A stretch of 64,000 bases of DNA from Formicarius rufipectus (lineage: Eukaryota > Chordata > Aves > Passeriformes > Formicariidae). Under the pieces are notes generated by a model. The model worked only from the letters and a program-made list of their open reading frames with translations, searched no databases and was not told where the DNA came from. Where the stretch lies: positions 505,135-569,134 of the forward strand of contig VXAU01001325.1 of NCBI GenBank assembly GCA_013399695.1. The letters run 5' to 3'. Position 1 is the first letter of the stretch. Each line of letters begins with the position of its first letter. The translations under genes were made by a program, and so were the position numbers. This document shows, piece after piece, positions 27,885 to 39,738 of this stretch.

Positions 27885-28081
27885 CTAGTTTACTTAAACT
27901 TATTCATATTTAAGCTGTCACCTACGAATTGCACATATATTAATGAGTGTAGTTCATTCATTGCTTCATGAATCCGTATTTCTCCAAGGAATGTCTCAGG
28001 CTCACAACAAGTTTTCATATATGCTATATTTTCATTTAGCTGAAAAATACATAACATGACAGATTGAGGGACAACTTCCAG
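27885..28081. repeat. 197-bp direct repeat, copy 2
   Basis: Identical by eye to 25554-25750 and in the same orientation. Left flank 'attgtaa' and right flank 'gaaactaaac' differ from copy 1. On the minus strand the whole unit is open in one frame, part of a 67-codon frame at 27890-28093. It contains a candidate exon, 27926-28039, bounded by 'ttatgtatttttcag' before it and 'gtaggt' after it. The 114-nt length is a multiple of three. I do not recognise the peptide ('GEIRIHEAMNELHSLIYVQ'). Confidence 0.95.
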
Positions 28082-28333
28082 GAAACTAAACAAGAGGATT
28101 ATTTGTTTAGTCCTCTATATAGATTAACAAAGAATAGGTGACAATTTCTTATGCTAATGTTTGTGAGAGTAGGATGGGAAGAGCTGCAAAACAGAAGGAG
28201 GGCATCCTACTTGTGGTTTATTGAGAACTTGTTCTTTCAGCAGCACCCAAATACATTAATAGGTATTGGTATCTGCTGTAAAAATTCAGAAGCAAATAAA
28301 TTAACCAACAAATAGAAATAATTTCAGAAGTGT

Positions 28334-28437
28334 GTCTGTATGTCTATATAACTATGTGTGTGTGTGTGCATATCCATATATATGCATATACATATATAAA
28401 TGTATACGTACATACACATACAGCTATGTATATATGG
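28334..28437. repeat. (TG)n and TA/CATA-rich simple repeat
   Basis: A short TGTGTGTG run at about 28352-28368 followed by alternating purine-pyrimidine sequence of TATA, CATA and TACA type to about 28435. This is an imperfect microsatellite. Confidence 0.85.
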
Positions 28438-31184
28438 TCCTGTAGCCATCTTATTAATATAAAAATTGAATAAATACTAGTTAACATAGAGTGTAATTCA
28501 CAGTGATTTTTTTCTAGTTTGATCTCATTCATAAGCTATCAATCAGTTTTTCAAGAATACATCTAAGAAAAATGCATGTGTCTGTGAAGACCATAGATAA
28601 CATTATTATGGCAACTACAAAACCTATCTAATTTCATTTTCAAGCTTAAGTGGAACTCTTCTAAGGCTAAAATCAAACTACAAAACAAAATTTCTGACAT
28701 TTATTCATTCATTTAATTTTTAAAAGCTACTACATAGGAAAAAAATTGTCATGTTCTTTGTAAAATGGAAAATACTTTTTAAAAATTGCCTTTTGTTGGT
28801 TTTGTAAAGTTCTTAAAGAAATTTGCTCAATAAATAGGGATCTAATCAGTTCAAAGATTCTAGAGTAACTTCAAATATCATTGGAATACCAATTAAACTT
28901 TTTTTTTTTAATATATACTCTTTTTATAAACAGGAAAGCCAAAATCAACATATTAACCTACTAAGTTCAGATATGTTATTTGGAAAAGCAATATCTATTA
29001 CATCCCTACTTGCTTGTTCACACACTTCAAAATGGATAAGTATTTACCTTCATTTTGCTATAGATCAGCCTGGGAATTTTTTAAGTCAAAAACTTCAATA
29101 AGTGAAAATTTTAGTTATTGGTATGTATCAAGAAACCAATATACATTGACTGTCACGGATATTTAGAATTCAAAAAAATTTCCAGAGCAAATTGTGTTGC
29201 AAAATTGCTGTACTATAAAAGCAACTATACATATCAAATACTTTGTCTTTGGAGGAAATTAAAAGTAAGTAGTTGATTTAAATTAAACAGGTAATTTCTA
29301 CGAAGAGTTTTGTGACTAACAGAAGAATCATCAATCATCCAGAACTCCAGTCATTCTACTTACTAGAGCTGAAAGAAACCATTAGCACTGACATTTGTTT
29401 TTTTATGCTGGAACCCTGTGCTGAATAAAACTTCAACAGCCTTGCAGGCAGTTTTTGGACAGTCTCATTTGTCAGGGAGTCTTCTGTTGTGTAATTGAAA
29501 GACACCTGTTTAGTTGGGGGGGGGCACTCCTTAATAAATTTTCAGGATTTTTAGTATCATTCTGCTCAATTGTGGAGACTCCTGTGAAATACAGAGTTTA
29601 CATTTTGGGCATATGTTAGCTTGGATATTGAGGGACTCAGGTCGTACTGCAACCTCAGAGTCCTGAGGACATGCTTTCCTTCACTATCGTATTGTTACAG
29701 GTACCTGAATAGTGTAACATTCCTTATATTTGAAAACAAAAATTAGTTTTCTTCCCTCAAAAATACTTTTCTTCCAATGACATATGTAAGTCTTCTGTCT
29801 TCAGAAATGAGTAATAATATAGTACATAACCAGATAGGAGAGTTCAAGTTAAGAGAGAATATGTAAGCACACTTTTCACAGCCAGCAACTTGTGGTCTTA
29901 AGTTTGAAGTCCCAAAGACCCCAGTAACCACATGTCAAGTCATCTTCAGGTCCTCCAACAGTGCTGAATCCTGATTAAAACTTTAGCAGAGATGTTCAGC
30001 ACTCACTGACAAGTCTATCAGTGGCAGGATTAAAAAGGATCTTCCTCCAGATATCTTAAGAACCCCTGTTAAGAAACTGAATTGAAGGTAGGTGGAGTGC
30101 ACCATGTGAACACCATGTGTTCAACAAACTACTTTGGTTTCTTAGTGTGATCTTCCAGGGCTGTGAATACTAGGACAGATGATGCTCAAGAGTTCACTCA
30201 TTTGCAAAACCAAAGTGTCTAATCTGGACCTATCCCTGCTACCACAGGAACAGGGAATTGTGATGCAGGGGCATTTAAACTGGCTGCTCCGAAGCCAAGT
30301 AACCAGACAGAGCAGTTAAACTATATTCTTCTAAGTTGTGAAGCTGATCAGTGGCTCACAAAAAATTTACCATACACTTATCTGCTCTCAGTTTCCTGCA
30401 CTTTATCATGCCTCAAATGTGACATGCCATCAAAAAGATGATGAAAAATAGGGAATCAGCAATGCTTTTTCACCTTGACAGGTAGGTTGAAGCTAATTAC
30501 TCAGAAGAGACAGGATGATCCTAGCTTGAAAGAGTGTCCATGGACTCTTCTGCACCTGGACACTAAAAATGGCTATCATTCTAAAATCATTTCCCCCCAA
30601 AATTCTAAAAATTCATGTCAAGGTTGTCCCTTATGAAGTGCATCTCATGGTCTCAAAGGTCTAGACAGAAGTTCAGGTTGTTTCTAGAGATGAAATTTTG
30701 GCTTCATAGGAAACAAAAACTTCTCCAGTCAGGAGTGGTATTTTTTAGAAACTGAGGCAGTTTAAATAGAGAGACTGAAAACCTGAGACAAAGGACCAGA
30801 AGTAATCTGTTCAAATTTTAGAGTTTGAACAGATTGGAGGCTTTCCAGACTCACTGGAATGGATGCATGAAGCACTCATTCAGTTATTTATTCAAGTGCC
30901 AGAAACTAAGGAGACTGTCAAATCTGTAACATTTCTCATGGTCACACTCATATTCCCAGTGATAGACCAATATGTGGTATTTTGCAGTCATCACTCAGTC
31001 CTTGAGTGTATAGGAAAGATTAACAGACCCACAGGACATGACGTTGGTCATTTAGATCAAACAGAACTCAGTTTCAGAGGGTTCTATTTATACCTCCAAA
31101 GTTTCATCAACCAAAGAATCCTTTCCTCTTCTCTGTTCAAACGTATTTGAAATTATAGTAGAAAATTCATTGTGGACTAAAACA
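28438..31184. other. Mostly gene-free, AT-rich
   Basis: No confident gene. From about 30900 to 31130 both strands have open stretches (95 codons on + at 30863-31150) and the minus strand has protein-like pieces such as 'NMSVTMRNVTDLTVSLVSG'. These could extend the decayed block at 31185-31858 downstream, but I cannot place them. A 9-G run lies at 29516-29524. Confidence 0.4.
30804..30835. repeat. Perfect 12-bp inverted repeat, 8-nt loop
   Basis: Left arm 30804-30815 (aatctgttcaaa) pairs exactly with right arm 30824-30835 (tttgaacagatt) around the loop 'ttttagag'. The inner bases could pair further only through wobble. No function is assigned. Confidence 0.8.
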
Positions 31185-31858
31185 TCAACTATATCCTAAA
31201 ATTATTTGCTGTTCAGCACATGCAGGTTCACTATCAATAGAACGGTCTCCCAGATGTTCTAATGCTTCACTGGGGTCAACACTTGCATAAAGAACATATG
31301 GCTGAAAGTAATTTTCAGATGATTCAGGTGATGTTGTTAGATAGAATGAAATGGTTACAGAGTTGCCCCCTGAAGCATGTTCTCTGTAAGAGTACATCCT
31401 CCTTGGGAAGATTTGTTTGGACCCTTTTCTGCTTCTTGAATATTCAAATCACTATAACTGCCAAAAGTGTTGCTTTCCACCCACTGTGTGTAAGAATCCC
31501 CTTTCCTCAGCCTTAGACTTGCAGACTAACCATTATGCCAGATTAAATCGTAGTAATTATTTTTTATCAGTTATGAAATCTCTAAAAATACCTTAATCAA
31601 ACATTCCTTCTCAGACTCCATGGCTGGTGGAAAGCTCAATGGCCAAGTAGCTTTCTAATGTTTTCAGTGTATTCAAATATACAACAGAAGTCCCACTGTC
31701 AATTTTTATTTTCAAAGACTCTCATATGAATGGCTGAAGCAATCAATGCCACTCCCCCTGAAATTCCATCAAACACAAAAGTGTTAAGGACATACAGTGT
31801 GTTGAAGATCTCCTGGTAAATTGCTTGCAAGAGGGTTTACACTAGTCTCTCCATAGAA
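31185..31858 (-). pseudogene. Decayed coding-like block, possible two-exon remnant, unidentified
   Basis: I do not recognise the gene. Reading the minus strand from high to low coordinates there are four protein-like segments. 31836-31702 includes 'FVFDGISGGVALIASAIHM'. 31708-31614, after a frameshift, includes 'IDSGTSVVYLNTLKTLESYL'. About 31503-31358 includes 'VESNTFGSYSDLNIQEAEK'. 31448-31188 includes 'ENYFQPYVLYASVDPSEAL' and ends at a TGA. Immediately upstream of 31858 the minus strand reads as a strong acceptor-like tract ending 'ttttgttctctcgcag'. A donor-like 'aag|gtattt' falls at 31592 and an 'ag' acceptor at 31512, which would give a first exon of 267 nt (89 codons) and an 80-nt intron. 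In-frame stops and shifts mean it cannot encode a normal protein now. The hydrophobic and beta-like character fits an extracellular or membrane protein, but that is only an impression. Confidence 0.4.
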
Positions 31859-33211
31859 CTGCGAGAGAACAAAATTCAAAAAAAATCTATTCCTCAGTCA
31901 AGCATTTTCACAAAACACTTTACACCCATAATAAAACTGATATCCATTATGTCAATGCAAAGTTTCATCTCTAGAGGTTATAAGGGAAAAAATACATATG
32001 TCTTGTGTTATCCTGTATAATTCAAAGATACAATAATTATTATATTGCATATGAACTGGAATAGGCTAAAGAATAAAAATGTGATTAACTGGTCGGGGAA
32101 TCAGTCCACATCTTAGGTAAAGGAAATGAAGATTTTATATGCAACTGCTTAAACATATATTTCAAGCCACTATTATAAAGTGATCTGTACCTAGGAACAG
32201 CACTGATCCCTTGGAGTTATAATCTTCGAATATGTTTGTGTGTGTGTGTGTAAATAATAATTTTAATTACCTGTTATTCAAGGCAAGACGAAAATACAAC
32301 ATCCAGAGGTACTATAGCAGTAATTTTCAAATCATGTTTGAACAGATCACTTCTACATGTCTGAGTTATTTCAGGCTTACAATACAAAGCTAAATAATTT
32401 CAGTTCTGCACTCGCAAGGCATCTGTTCATAGCTCATTTGCATCAGTGGAAAGGGGTGCTTCAAAATCTGTGTTTTTCCCTTTCTCAATTATTAAATGTT
32501 AATAATGTGATATTTTGAGAAAATTCATTGTGCATGAAAATATACATAGCTGTTTGATTTTAATGTTTTCCTTCCATGCATTCTGAAACGACTAAATCAT
32601 TTTTTTTAAATCATAATTCCTATCTGTTGATTAAGCATGATTTAGCACCATAACAAAATAATTATAAAGGGCTCCATAAGGACCACATATGGGAATTTAC
32701 ATCAAAAGCCAAAATATGGAATTCATAATAGCATATAAAAATATATGTATTAGATCAAATAGACTCTTTCCCATGAAGCTTTTACTCTACCACTTACAGT
32801 GAATAGATAATATTGAAAGACTCATTAAATGCTTGATCCTTGAGCATCAGAAAGAATATTCCAACCAGAAGATAAAGGCATTGCACATTCCCACAACACA
32901 GCAGTATGAAATTGTTCTTCATAAAAAATGTGTAGTGGTCATCAAACATAAGAATGCACTAGAATAAAGGTCTATTTGTACTATTTTCTGTTGTGGGTTT
33001 TTTAATACGATGGCTTTTGCCTCAATTTCAGCAAAGCAAGATCACATGTGGCATTATCTTGTTGCATCCACTGCAGCAGCAGTGCAGTCTATGTGCCTCA
33101 TTGGCCTTTACTTTGAGTGGCTTAAAACCAATATAACTCTTTTGATTCTTTTGATCACAGTAGATATACATGACATCTCAAAAAAAAATTGAATATTTTC
33201 CTAAGTATTTC
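31859..33211. other. Gene-free AT-rich stretch
   Basis: Very AT-rich, intron-like sequence with a short (TG)n at about 32235-32251. A 60-codon frame at 33010-33192 (+) has no recognisable domain. No dispersed repeat identified. Confidence 0.5.
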
Positions 33212-33337
33212 CTTCTTTTTTTTTTTTTNNNNNNNNNNNNNNNNNNNNNNNNNNNNTTTTTTTTTGTGCGTGTGTGTGTTTTGTTTGTTTTTATGAGGGT
33301 TTTTTTGTTTGTTTTGTTTTTGTTGTTTTTTGTTTCC
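33212..33337. repeat. T/TG-rich low-complexity tract containing a gap
   Basis: A poly-T run, 28 N, more poly-T, then 'gtgcgtgtgtgtg' and (TTTG)-type sequence. The N block sits inside the homopolymer, so its true length is unknown. Confidence 0.9.
33229..33256. other. Assembly gap (28 N)
   Basis: N run flanked on both sides by T homopolymer, as expected when reads or an assembler fail in low-complexity sequence. Confidence 0.99.
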
Positions 33338-34164
33338 TCACCAGTTTAATTTATTTAATGCCATTGAAAATCTGGAGAGAAGTGATATATTGCAGCCTAT
33401 ATTGCAGTTCTGACAACAGTGATTCTGTGGTTGGAATAATTTTCATGACTGAAAGGGAGTAATTTCTGCTTTGTAATACTGCAAAATAGTTTTCAAGTAA
33501 AATGTGTACTCCTAAACACAGATCCCCAAAGGTAAATTTGAGATGAAATGGATCATATCAATGTTTTCTTGATAAATATGTGTACTACCTTGGTTGGATA
33601 AGCTATGCCTTTGATTCTAATTATACAGCCAGCATATTCAGTGCAATTTCCAGAAGCAAAATTCATCCTTAAAAGCATCCTTTACTTGTGAGAAGGTGAC
33701 TGGCATATGTAATTTTTCCAGGATGGATTAGTATTTAGGATCTTAAGCTAGGGTTTAAAATACCTTCATGCAATTCTCTGTGCTGCCACTGACTTCCAGT
33801 GCAATCTCATGTGAGTGACTGAACCTGCATCTGGAATGACCTCCTGGTTTCCCAGTGGTGCATGCTGACGCCTTTGCAATCTTTTATTTCCAAACTTGCT
33901 TTCCAAATCTGCAAAGATCCTAAAAAAACCCAACCCCCCCCAGTTTTCTTTTGCAGCACAACTCTGAGGTGGCCGTAGCAGAACTGCATACTGTTCATTG
34001 AATAAAGTAGAAGTATGTAAAACTAAACCAAAAAATGTACATGATAATTTAGTTCGCACCTATAATGTAAAATAATCCTAATTAAGGATGCAGGGGATAC
34101 TAATTCTGAAATTTCTTAACTCTGAGTTCTTTATTTTACATCCGACACTGTTTTTGCTGAAGCT
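33338..34164. other. No gene seen
   Basis: Ordinary AT-rich sequence. Overlapping minus-strand frames at 33766-34059 and 33807-33998 have no recognised domain. A 'aaaaaacccaacccccccc' stretch lies near 33920-33941. Confidence 0.5.
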
Positions 34165-34483
34165 GGGGGGTTTTTTGTTTGTTTTTTGTTGTTGTTGTTG
34201 TTTGGTTGATTTTTTGTTTGTTTGTTTTGTGGTTTGGTTGTTTGTTTGTGGTTTTTTGCTTGTTCGTTTGTTTGGTTTTTGTTTGTTTGGTTTGGTTGGT
34301 TGGTTTGGTTTTTTGGGTTCTGTCGTTGTTGTTGGTTGGGGTTTTTTTGGGTTTTTTGTTTGTTTTGTGTGTTTTTTTGTTGTTTTGGGGGTTTTGGGGG
34401 TTTCTTTGTGTGTGTGTGGTTTTGGTTTGTTTTGGTTTGGTTTGGTTTGGTTTGGTTTTGTTAGTTTTTGTGGGGTTTTTTTT
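34165..34483. repeat. G/T low-complexity tract, (GTTT)n / (TTTGG)n
   Basis: About 320 bp in which the + strand is almost only G and T: (GTTT), (GTTGTT) and, at 34430-34455, regular (GGTTT) units, with G runs such as 'gggggttttggggg' at about 34387-34400. Long frames here on both strands and in several frames follow only from the absence of stop codons in such sequence and are not genes. The repeated GG and GGGGG runs could allow two-tier or mixed G-quadruplexes on the + strand. Confidence 0.95.
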
Positions 34484-34819
34484 CTATAGCACTCTGGCAG
34501 CACTCAAAGTTGTCAGGAATTGCATTTACTTTGCCTCATACAAACCTTAACATGGACTAAGGAGGTCAGAGTTCCAAGGGGCTGACAAACAATATACCTA
34601 AGGTGAAACAATAGACCTAGTTAATGTTTGTACTGTTATAAAATACAAAGGGAAAGAAACAGCATCTTAGTTTCAGAAGACTTTGTAGGACTCATGGCAG
34701 CGGTAAATATTAAAGAGAGATTCAACACTGGGAGTTCATCCTACTTAGATGTGGCATGGATCAAAGGGCAAAGACTGAAAAAAAATCTTACATCCAGAGA
34801 AGTCTCCTTGTCACATGCC

Positions 34820-34864
34820 TACCATGTAATGTAGGCAAAATTCTTATAGTCTACATTACAGGTA
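34820..34864. repeat. Inverted repeat, 14 paired bases with one bulge
   Basis: Arm 34825-34834 (tgtaatgtag) pairs perfectly with 34851-34860 (ctacattaca). After a one-base bulge (34824), 34820-34823 (tacc) pairs with 34861-34864 (ggta). The loop is 16 nt. No known RNA family recognised. Confidence 0.7.
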
Positions 34865-37800
34865 CCTACATTGAATTTTCTTTTGTTCCCTCCTTTCCCT
34901 GTTTTATAACCTGATTTCTCTGTGTTCAATGTGCACTTGGTGCTACCAGCAATCAAATGATCAATTCCTAACATAGTACAGTTAATTTCAGTCAATAATT
35001 AATGTTGTAATAATGAAACTGATAGTGGAACTGGAAGCAACTGAGCTGCTGCTGACTACTTCTAATGTTCTGAGACCTCTTTTGAAATTTGTGCATTCAG
35101 AGGTTGAGAAATATTGAGCTAAACTAAATAAGCCAGGCTCCTCCTCCTTCTCAAGAACTTGTATGTTCAGTGTTCCCCATCTCTTTACACAAATCTTCTG
35201 AGAATTAATTCTCTGAGGTGTAGATGCTCAGAATTACTGCCTTCTGCCTCTATAGTTGCACTACTACTGCTTTACCCATACTGCTTCAAATGACCATCAG
35301 TGATTAGTTCTCAATAGGCCATTAAAGGAATACATCTTGTACTGAATACTGAGTTTGTTGCACCAGAAAGGCAGCTCATGTTTCTGTAATGAAATAACGT
35401 CTCAACCCTCTCTGGATGCTGCCCACTAGTGGAGTTGTAGTGGGCATTCCTTGTGGTTAGCCAAGTGACAGGGCTCTGCAAGAGTTCTGTAAATCTAAAA
35501 AAGTATGTGCAGTGGCTTCCTTCCTTGGGGAAGGAAAAGATCGTATTCTTTCTCAGGTTGGTCTTCTGCTGTCATGCACAACTACTCTGCAAAGCACGTA
35601 GCAAGCTAAATATACATCAAAAGCAGCTTTCGCAATTGATGCTTCTCATGGTATTGCCTTTTAAAAAACATGGTTATATTGAAGAAACTTGTAAGCAAGG
35701 CAACAGTTGAGGACATGGTAACTAGGATGTTCTGTAAAAATCAATAAGAGAATAAAACGTCTTTCTCCCTTTCGATTTTCTATGACCTAATCACCAAATT
35801 TGGTGGGAGTGGCAAGTAGACATGCATGGTCTTGCCAAGGTGGCTGTAGCAAAGGAGCAGACATGATCAAGGGAAACAGCTGTGAACAGTTGGAGGCACT
35901 CTTCATCATGGAGAAGACTGCAGAGCCTTGTTATCTAGCCTCAGAGACTATTGGAGAAATGATACCTGCTACTGTTAAATGAGAACTTATGAATCTGTTT
36001 TCCTTTTGTGATGCTGTTCTAACATCCACCTACACTTTCACTAAATATATCATTTTACCTTTAAATCTTTGCAGAATTCACGGATCAGATATGCCAGACA
36101 TCCCATTCATTTGGGTATGAGAATCCATGATTCAAAGATGGACAAGTCCAACCACACTTCACCTCTGAGCTGTGAGTTCCTACTAATTTCTTGGTCAACC
36201 CATCTTTGTACACTGAAGACTTACTCAAAGGATTGTGGACATATGATTCTTTCAGAATTAACCTGAGTCTTTTGTTTTGTTTTCAGGAAACAAAAGGAGA
36301 CAACCCAGGAATTTGGGGTGTCCATTAAGTCCCTTCTGAGATTCCTGTATACACGATCCTGGGGTTTTTTTCACTAGTATTTTATACGTTCAAGTACAGT
36401 CGTTCAAGTGTTTTTTTATGACCTCTAGAACTATTTAGTTCCACTCCCTTCTGTAAAATCCACCTCTTTCTGTTAAACTGGTTTTGCATATGATACACCT
36501 TATTTTGTTTTGTTTGTTTGATGAGTCCAGACTCAGCTGGACTGTAAGGGTTTTGGAGCAGAAACTTACCTATCAGTGTAGCATTTTTATACATCCACAA
36601 TCATTTGGATTTTTTTAGTGAAACAGATTTGTTGGCATGCAAATTTTCTAAATTGCCTACAGTCTTAAAAAAATAGCATTTAATTTCAAATTAAAATTTT
36701 AAAGGAATTAAGTTTGTGCCATGGTAGTCCAGACACTTTACTTTCACAGTTATCTGCCCATTCGTGTGAATATGTTGATAAGAATATATTTTGGGTTTGT
36801 TTTTTTATCTTTGCTGATTTTATCTTATCAGTAATTCACTATTCTTGATACACTGATTTACTTTTTTTTTATAGCATTCATCACTCTGAATCTGAAAACA
36901 CAATCTCCTAGATTATGAAAGACAGGAAAATAATTACAGGCAATCAGCATTCACCATACTTCTGACTGTAATATATCTGAACTTCTTTTAAATATGGAAA
37001 CATATTTAGAGAAACATACTACTAGTCTCCCTCTCTCTAAACTGCATACTACTTTGTGAATGGCACATTGCTTTTGTTGCTGTTTTTAAGATCATTACTC
37101 TAGTAACAAGCTGCATTATTTTGAATAAAGCTGCTCTATTAGCTTTCAAACTCTCTAAACATAGGAATTCCTTTGTAGAAAAAAATGCCTAGCTTTTGTA
37201 TAAACTGTCAGTGAAATCCTGTTGACCTTTTAGTTACACTAATCTGTATGAACCAAGATATTCTCTTTTATAACCCATTTGTTCTCTCAGTTGTAACCAT
37301 AGCACTTAGAGATTGGAAGGGTTAATTCCTATACCCCATTCCTCTGGGGACAGTCCATTAAACTGAACCAGATAAACCATAAAGCACATTCTTCAATTCA
37401 GCAGCTAATCTATATTAGGAAATTAAATGCTGCCAGGGTCCATTTTCTCAGATGGACTACTGGGATATTCTGGTCATGATCATACTGTAATAATGCTACT
37501 CTAGTAAGGAGCCGACAGTTAACAATTGCCAATAATTATAGGACTGAGCTTATTCCCAAACTCTCTTTGGGAAATATTTAGGTTGGCAAAAGATGAACCA
37601 GGTAAAAAGAATAGCAGTGACCACTCTAGAAATAGAATCATTTAGCCTGTCAGCACCCTGATACTCTTTAATTTTCTAATTTAGATACAGTCAACATGGT
37701 TGAAGTTTACAGATACATTGGAACCAATTGTGTAAATTCAAGAGAATTAGCAGAGCTGGCATGAGAACTCCCAACTGATTCAACCTTTATGACAAATTGT

Positions 37801-39738
37801 GCGTGCAGTCCTTTGGGTGCTACAATGAAAAACAGGTTCTGGTCCAAGTCTAATTCAACTATTGGGGAGCTTTTTTAATGACTACGTCTGTATCTGAAGA
37901 AAGGAACACCCCAGAATTTAAGTACATTACTGTTTTCTGTGACATGTTCATCCTCCATTGTCCACAAAGACACCCCAGGTCTTATTTAGGTAGTCTGTTT
38001 ATTCAGTAGAAGTCCTTTCATTCTTCCTGTGGAACCATATTGCTTTCCTTGAAGCTTCTCTTTCCATCTCTGATTCATCTGTGTTTCATCTGTATGCCTC
38101 ATCAGGTGAAGTTTTCAAAATTCCAGTTGGGATTTTCCCTTCCTGTTGCACTGATTGAATGGCTCACCTGCAGAGTTTTCCTATAACGTTATCCAAAACC
38201 CAGCACTTTCTTTAGGTGACATTTACCACAAATGTTAATTCAAAACCAAAAGATGGTACTAGAATGAAAGACAATTCCATTTCCAGCATTTGTTGTGTGA
38301 CATAGTTCAGCTTCACCCTGGCAAGCAGGGAGGGCTAGAGGAGCAGGTTAATGGAATGCAGTGCAGCTGAGGTGCTACAGGAACCACTGTATAAGATTTG
38401 GGTATTCATATTGTGCTAGTGCTAGTTTGGTCACTAGTGCTAGTGCTATCCAGTGGTCATTTGGGGTTGAAACAAATGACATGAACTACTGATTTTCCAG
38501 CTTACTGTCATGCAAAGGTATTCAAAATGGGCACTCCAAAATGACTCAGCAATCACATCAAAATTTCAAAATACACTCTGGTTCAAACAGAAATGAACCG
38601 TTAACTTCAATATTTGGGTCAGGAAAAGCCCTGGGAATATCAGAAGAAATTTCAGATGAAGGTCTAGCAAATATTTTCAAAAGATTAATGTAGACAAAAT
38701 AAAGTAAAAGTTTCTAATATTTACCTGAATGGCACACATGAACAAGTACTGCCATACTGAAATACCTTTACAAAGTAGAAGATGAATCAAAATGCTGAGA
38801 AAGGAAGAGTCTAGAAAAAAAACCCCAAAACATTAGATATTGATTAGAAAAAAGCAAAACAGTAGAGAAGGAACACAGAAGTGAACCTCAGGAGCTGATT
38901 GGTAAAAGCGCAAAAATAGTCTCTGCTAAATTACAGTTCTGAAACAATAGAGTTTCAAGCAACTTTTTATAAAGAAGCTGTTTCTTAAGAGAGTTGAATT
39001 TAGATTTGTACTGTACTGTCATAGTGTATATATATATAGCACAGCAGACTATAAACAGCACCCATACAAAACAAAAATAGTCATTAACATCTGTGTCTCC
39101 CTTGATCCACTTAATTAGGAAACATCTGTGGTGTAGCCACTGTTCTTTTTCATAATTGCTTTATATGGGACAGGATGATACAAAACCAAAATATGTCTTC
39201 GGGAGATTTTAGCTCACCAATTTATCATGCATATGTTTTAAATGTTTTTAAAGGTTTATTTTCATCACCGAAAGAAGTCATACATCATAGAAAGTCACCA
39301 AGATATAAGATAGCAACTGCTTCCAGCTTCAAAAACCAGACTTGGTTCAAAAGCTTCTTGATCAGTGGGGGTGTTTTTTAATGTTATTTTTTAAGTGACT
39401 GTAAAGTTATGGGATGGGGTACATAGACAAAGTTGGAAATTTATTAAAATAAATAAGAGTGGGATTCCTTCTTATGAATATTTTGTACGTAGGTCTTGTT
39501 ACACATACGATTTTTAAATCTTCTAAACTGGCAAAGACCTATGAGGTATTAAAGTACAAGACTGTAGATTAAAAATGTTCAAAATTAAATCTGAATTTCT
39601 TGATTTCTTTTTCTGTTGAAACATAAACACAATTCATTTTTAAATACACTTTTCTACCATGTATATTTTACAGCTGGTAAAATAAAAGATAGAATGTAAT
39701 TTAATAATGTCCAGTGACAGAAAAAAAAATAAAATTTA
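34865..39738. other. Gene-free AT-rich stretch
   Basis: No gene recognised. Open frames at 35453-35710 and 35800-35982 (+) have no recognisable domain. A short tandem 'gtgctagtgctag' occurs near 38416-38448 and a short TA run near 39027. No dispersed element identified by eye. Confidence 0.5.

Noticed and set aside
34078..34550. Several long overlapping frames on both strands (up to 141 codons)
   Set aside because: They lie in G/T-only low-complexity sequence, where stop codons are rare, and encode only Lys/Thr/Pro-rich or Phe/Val/Gly-rich monotony.
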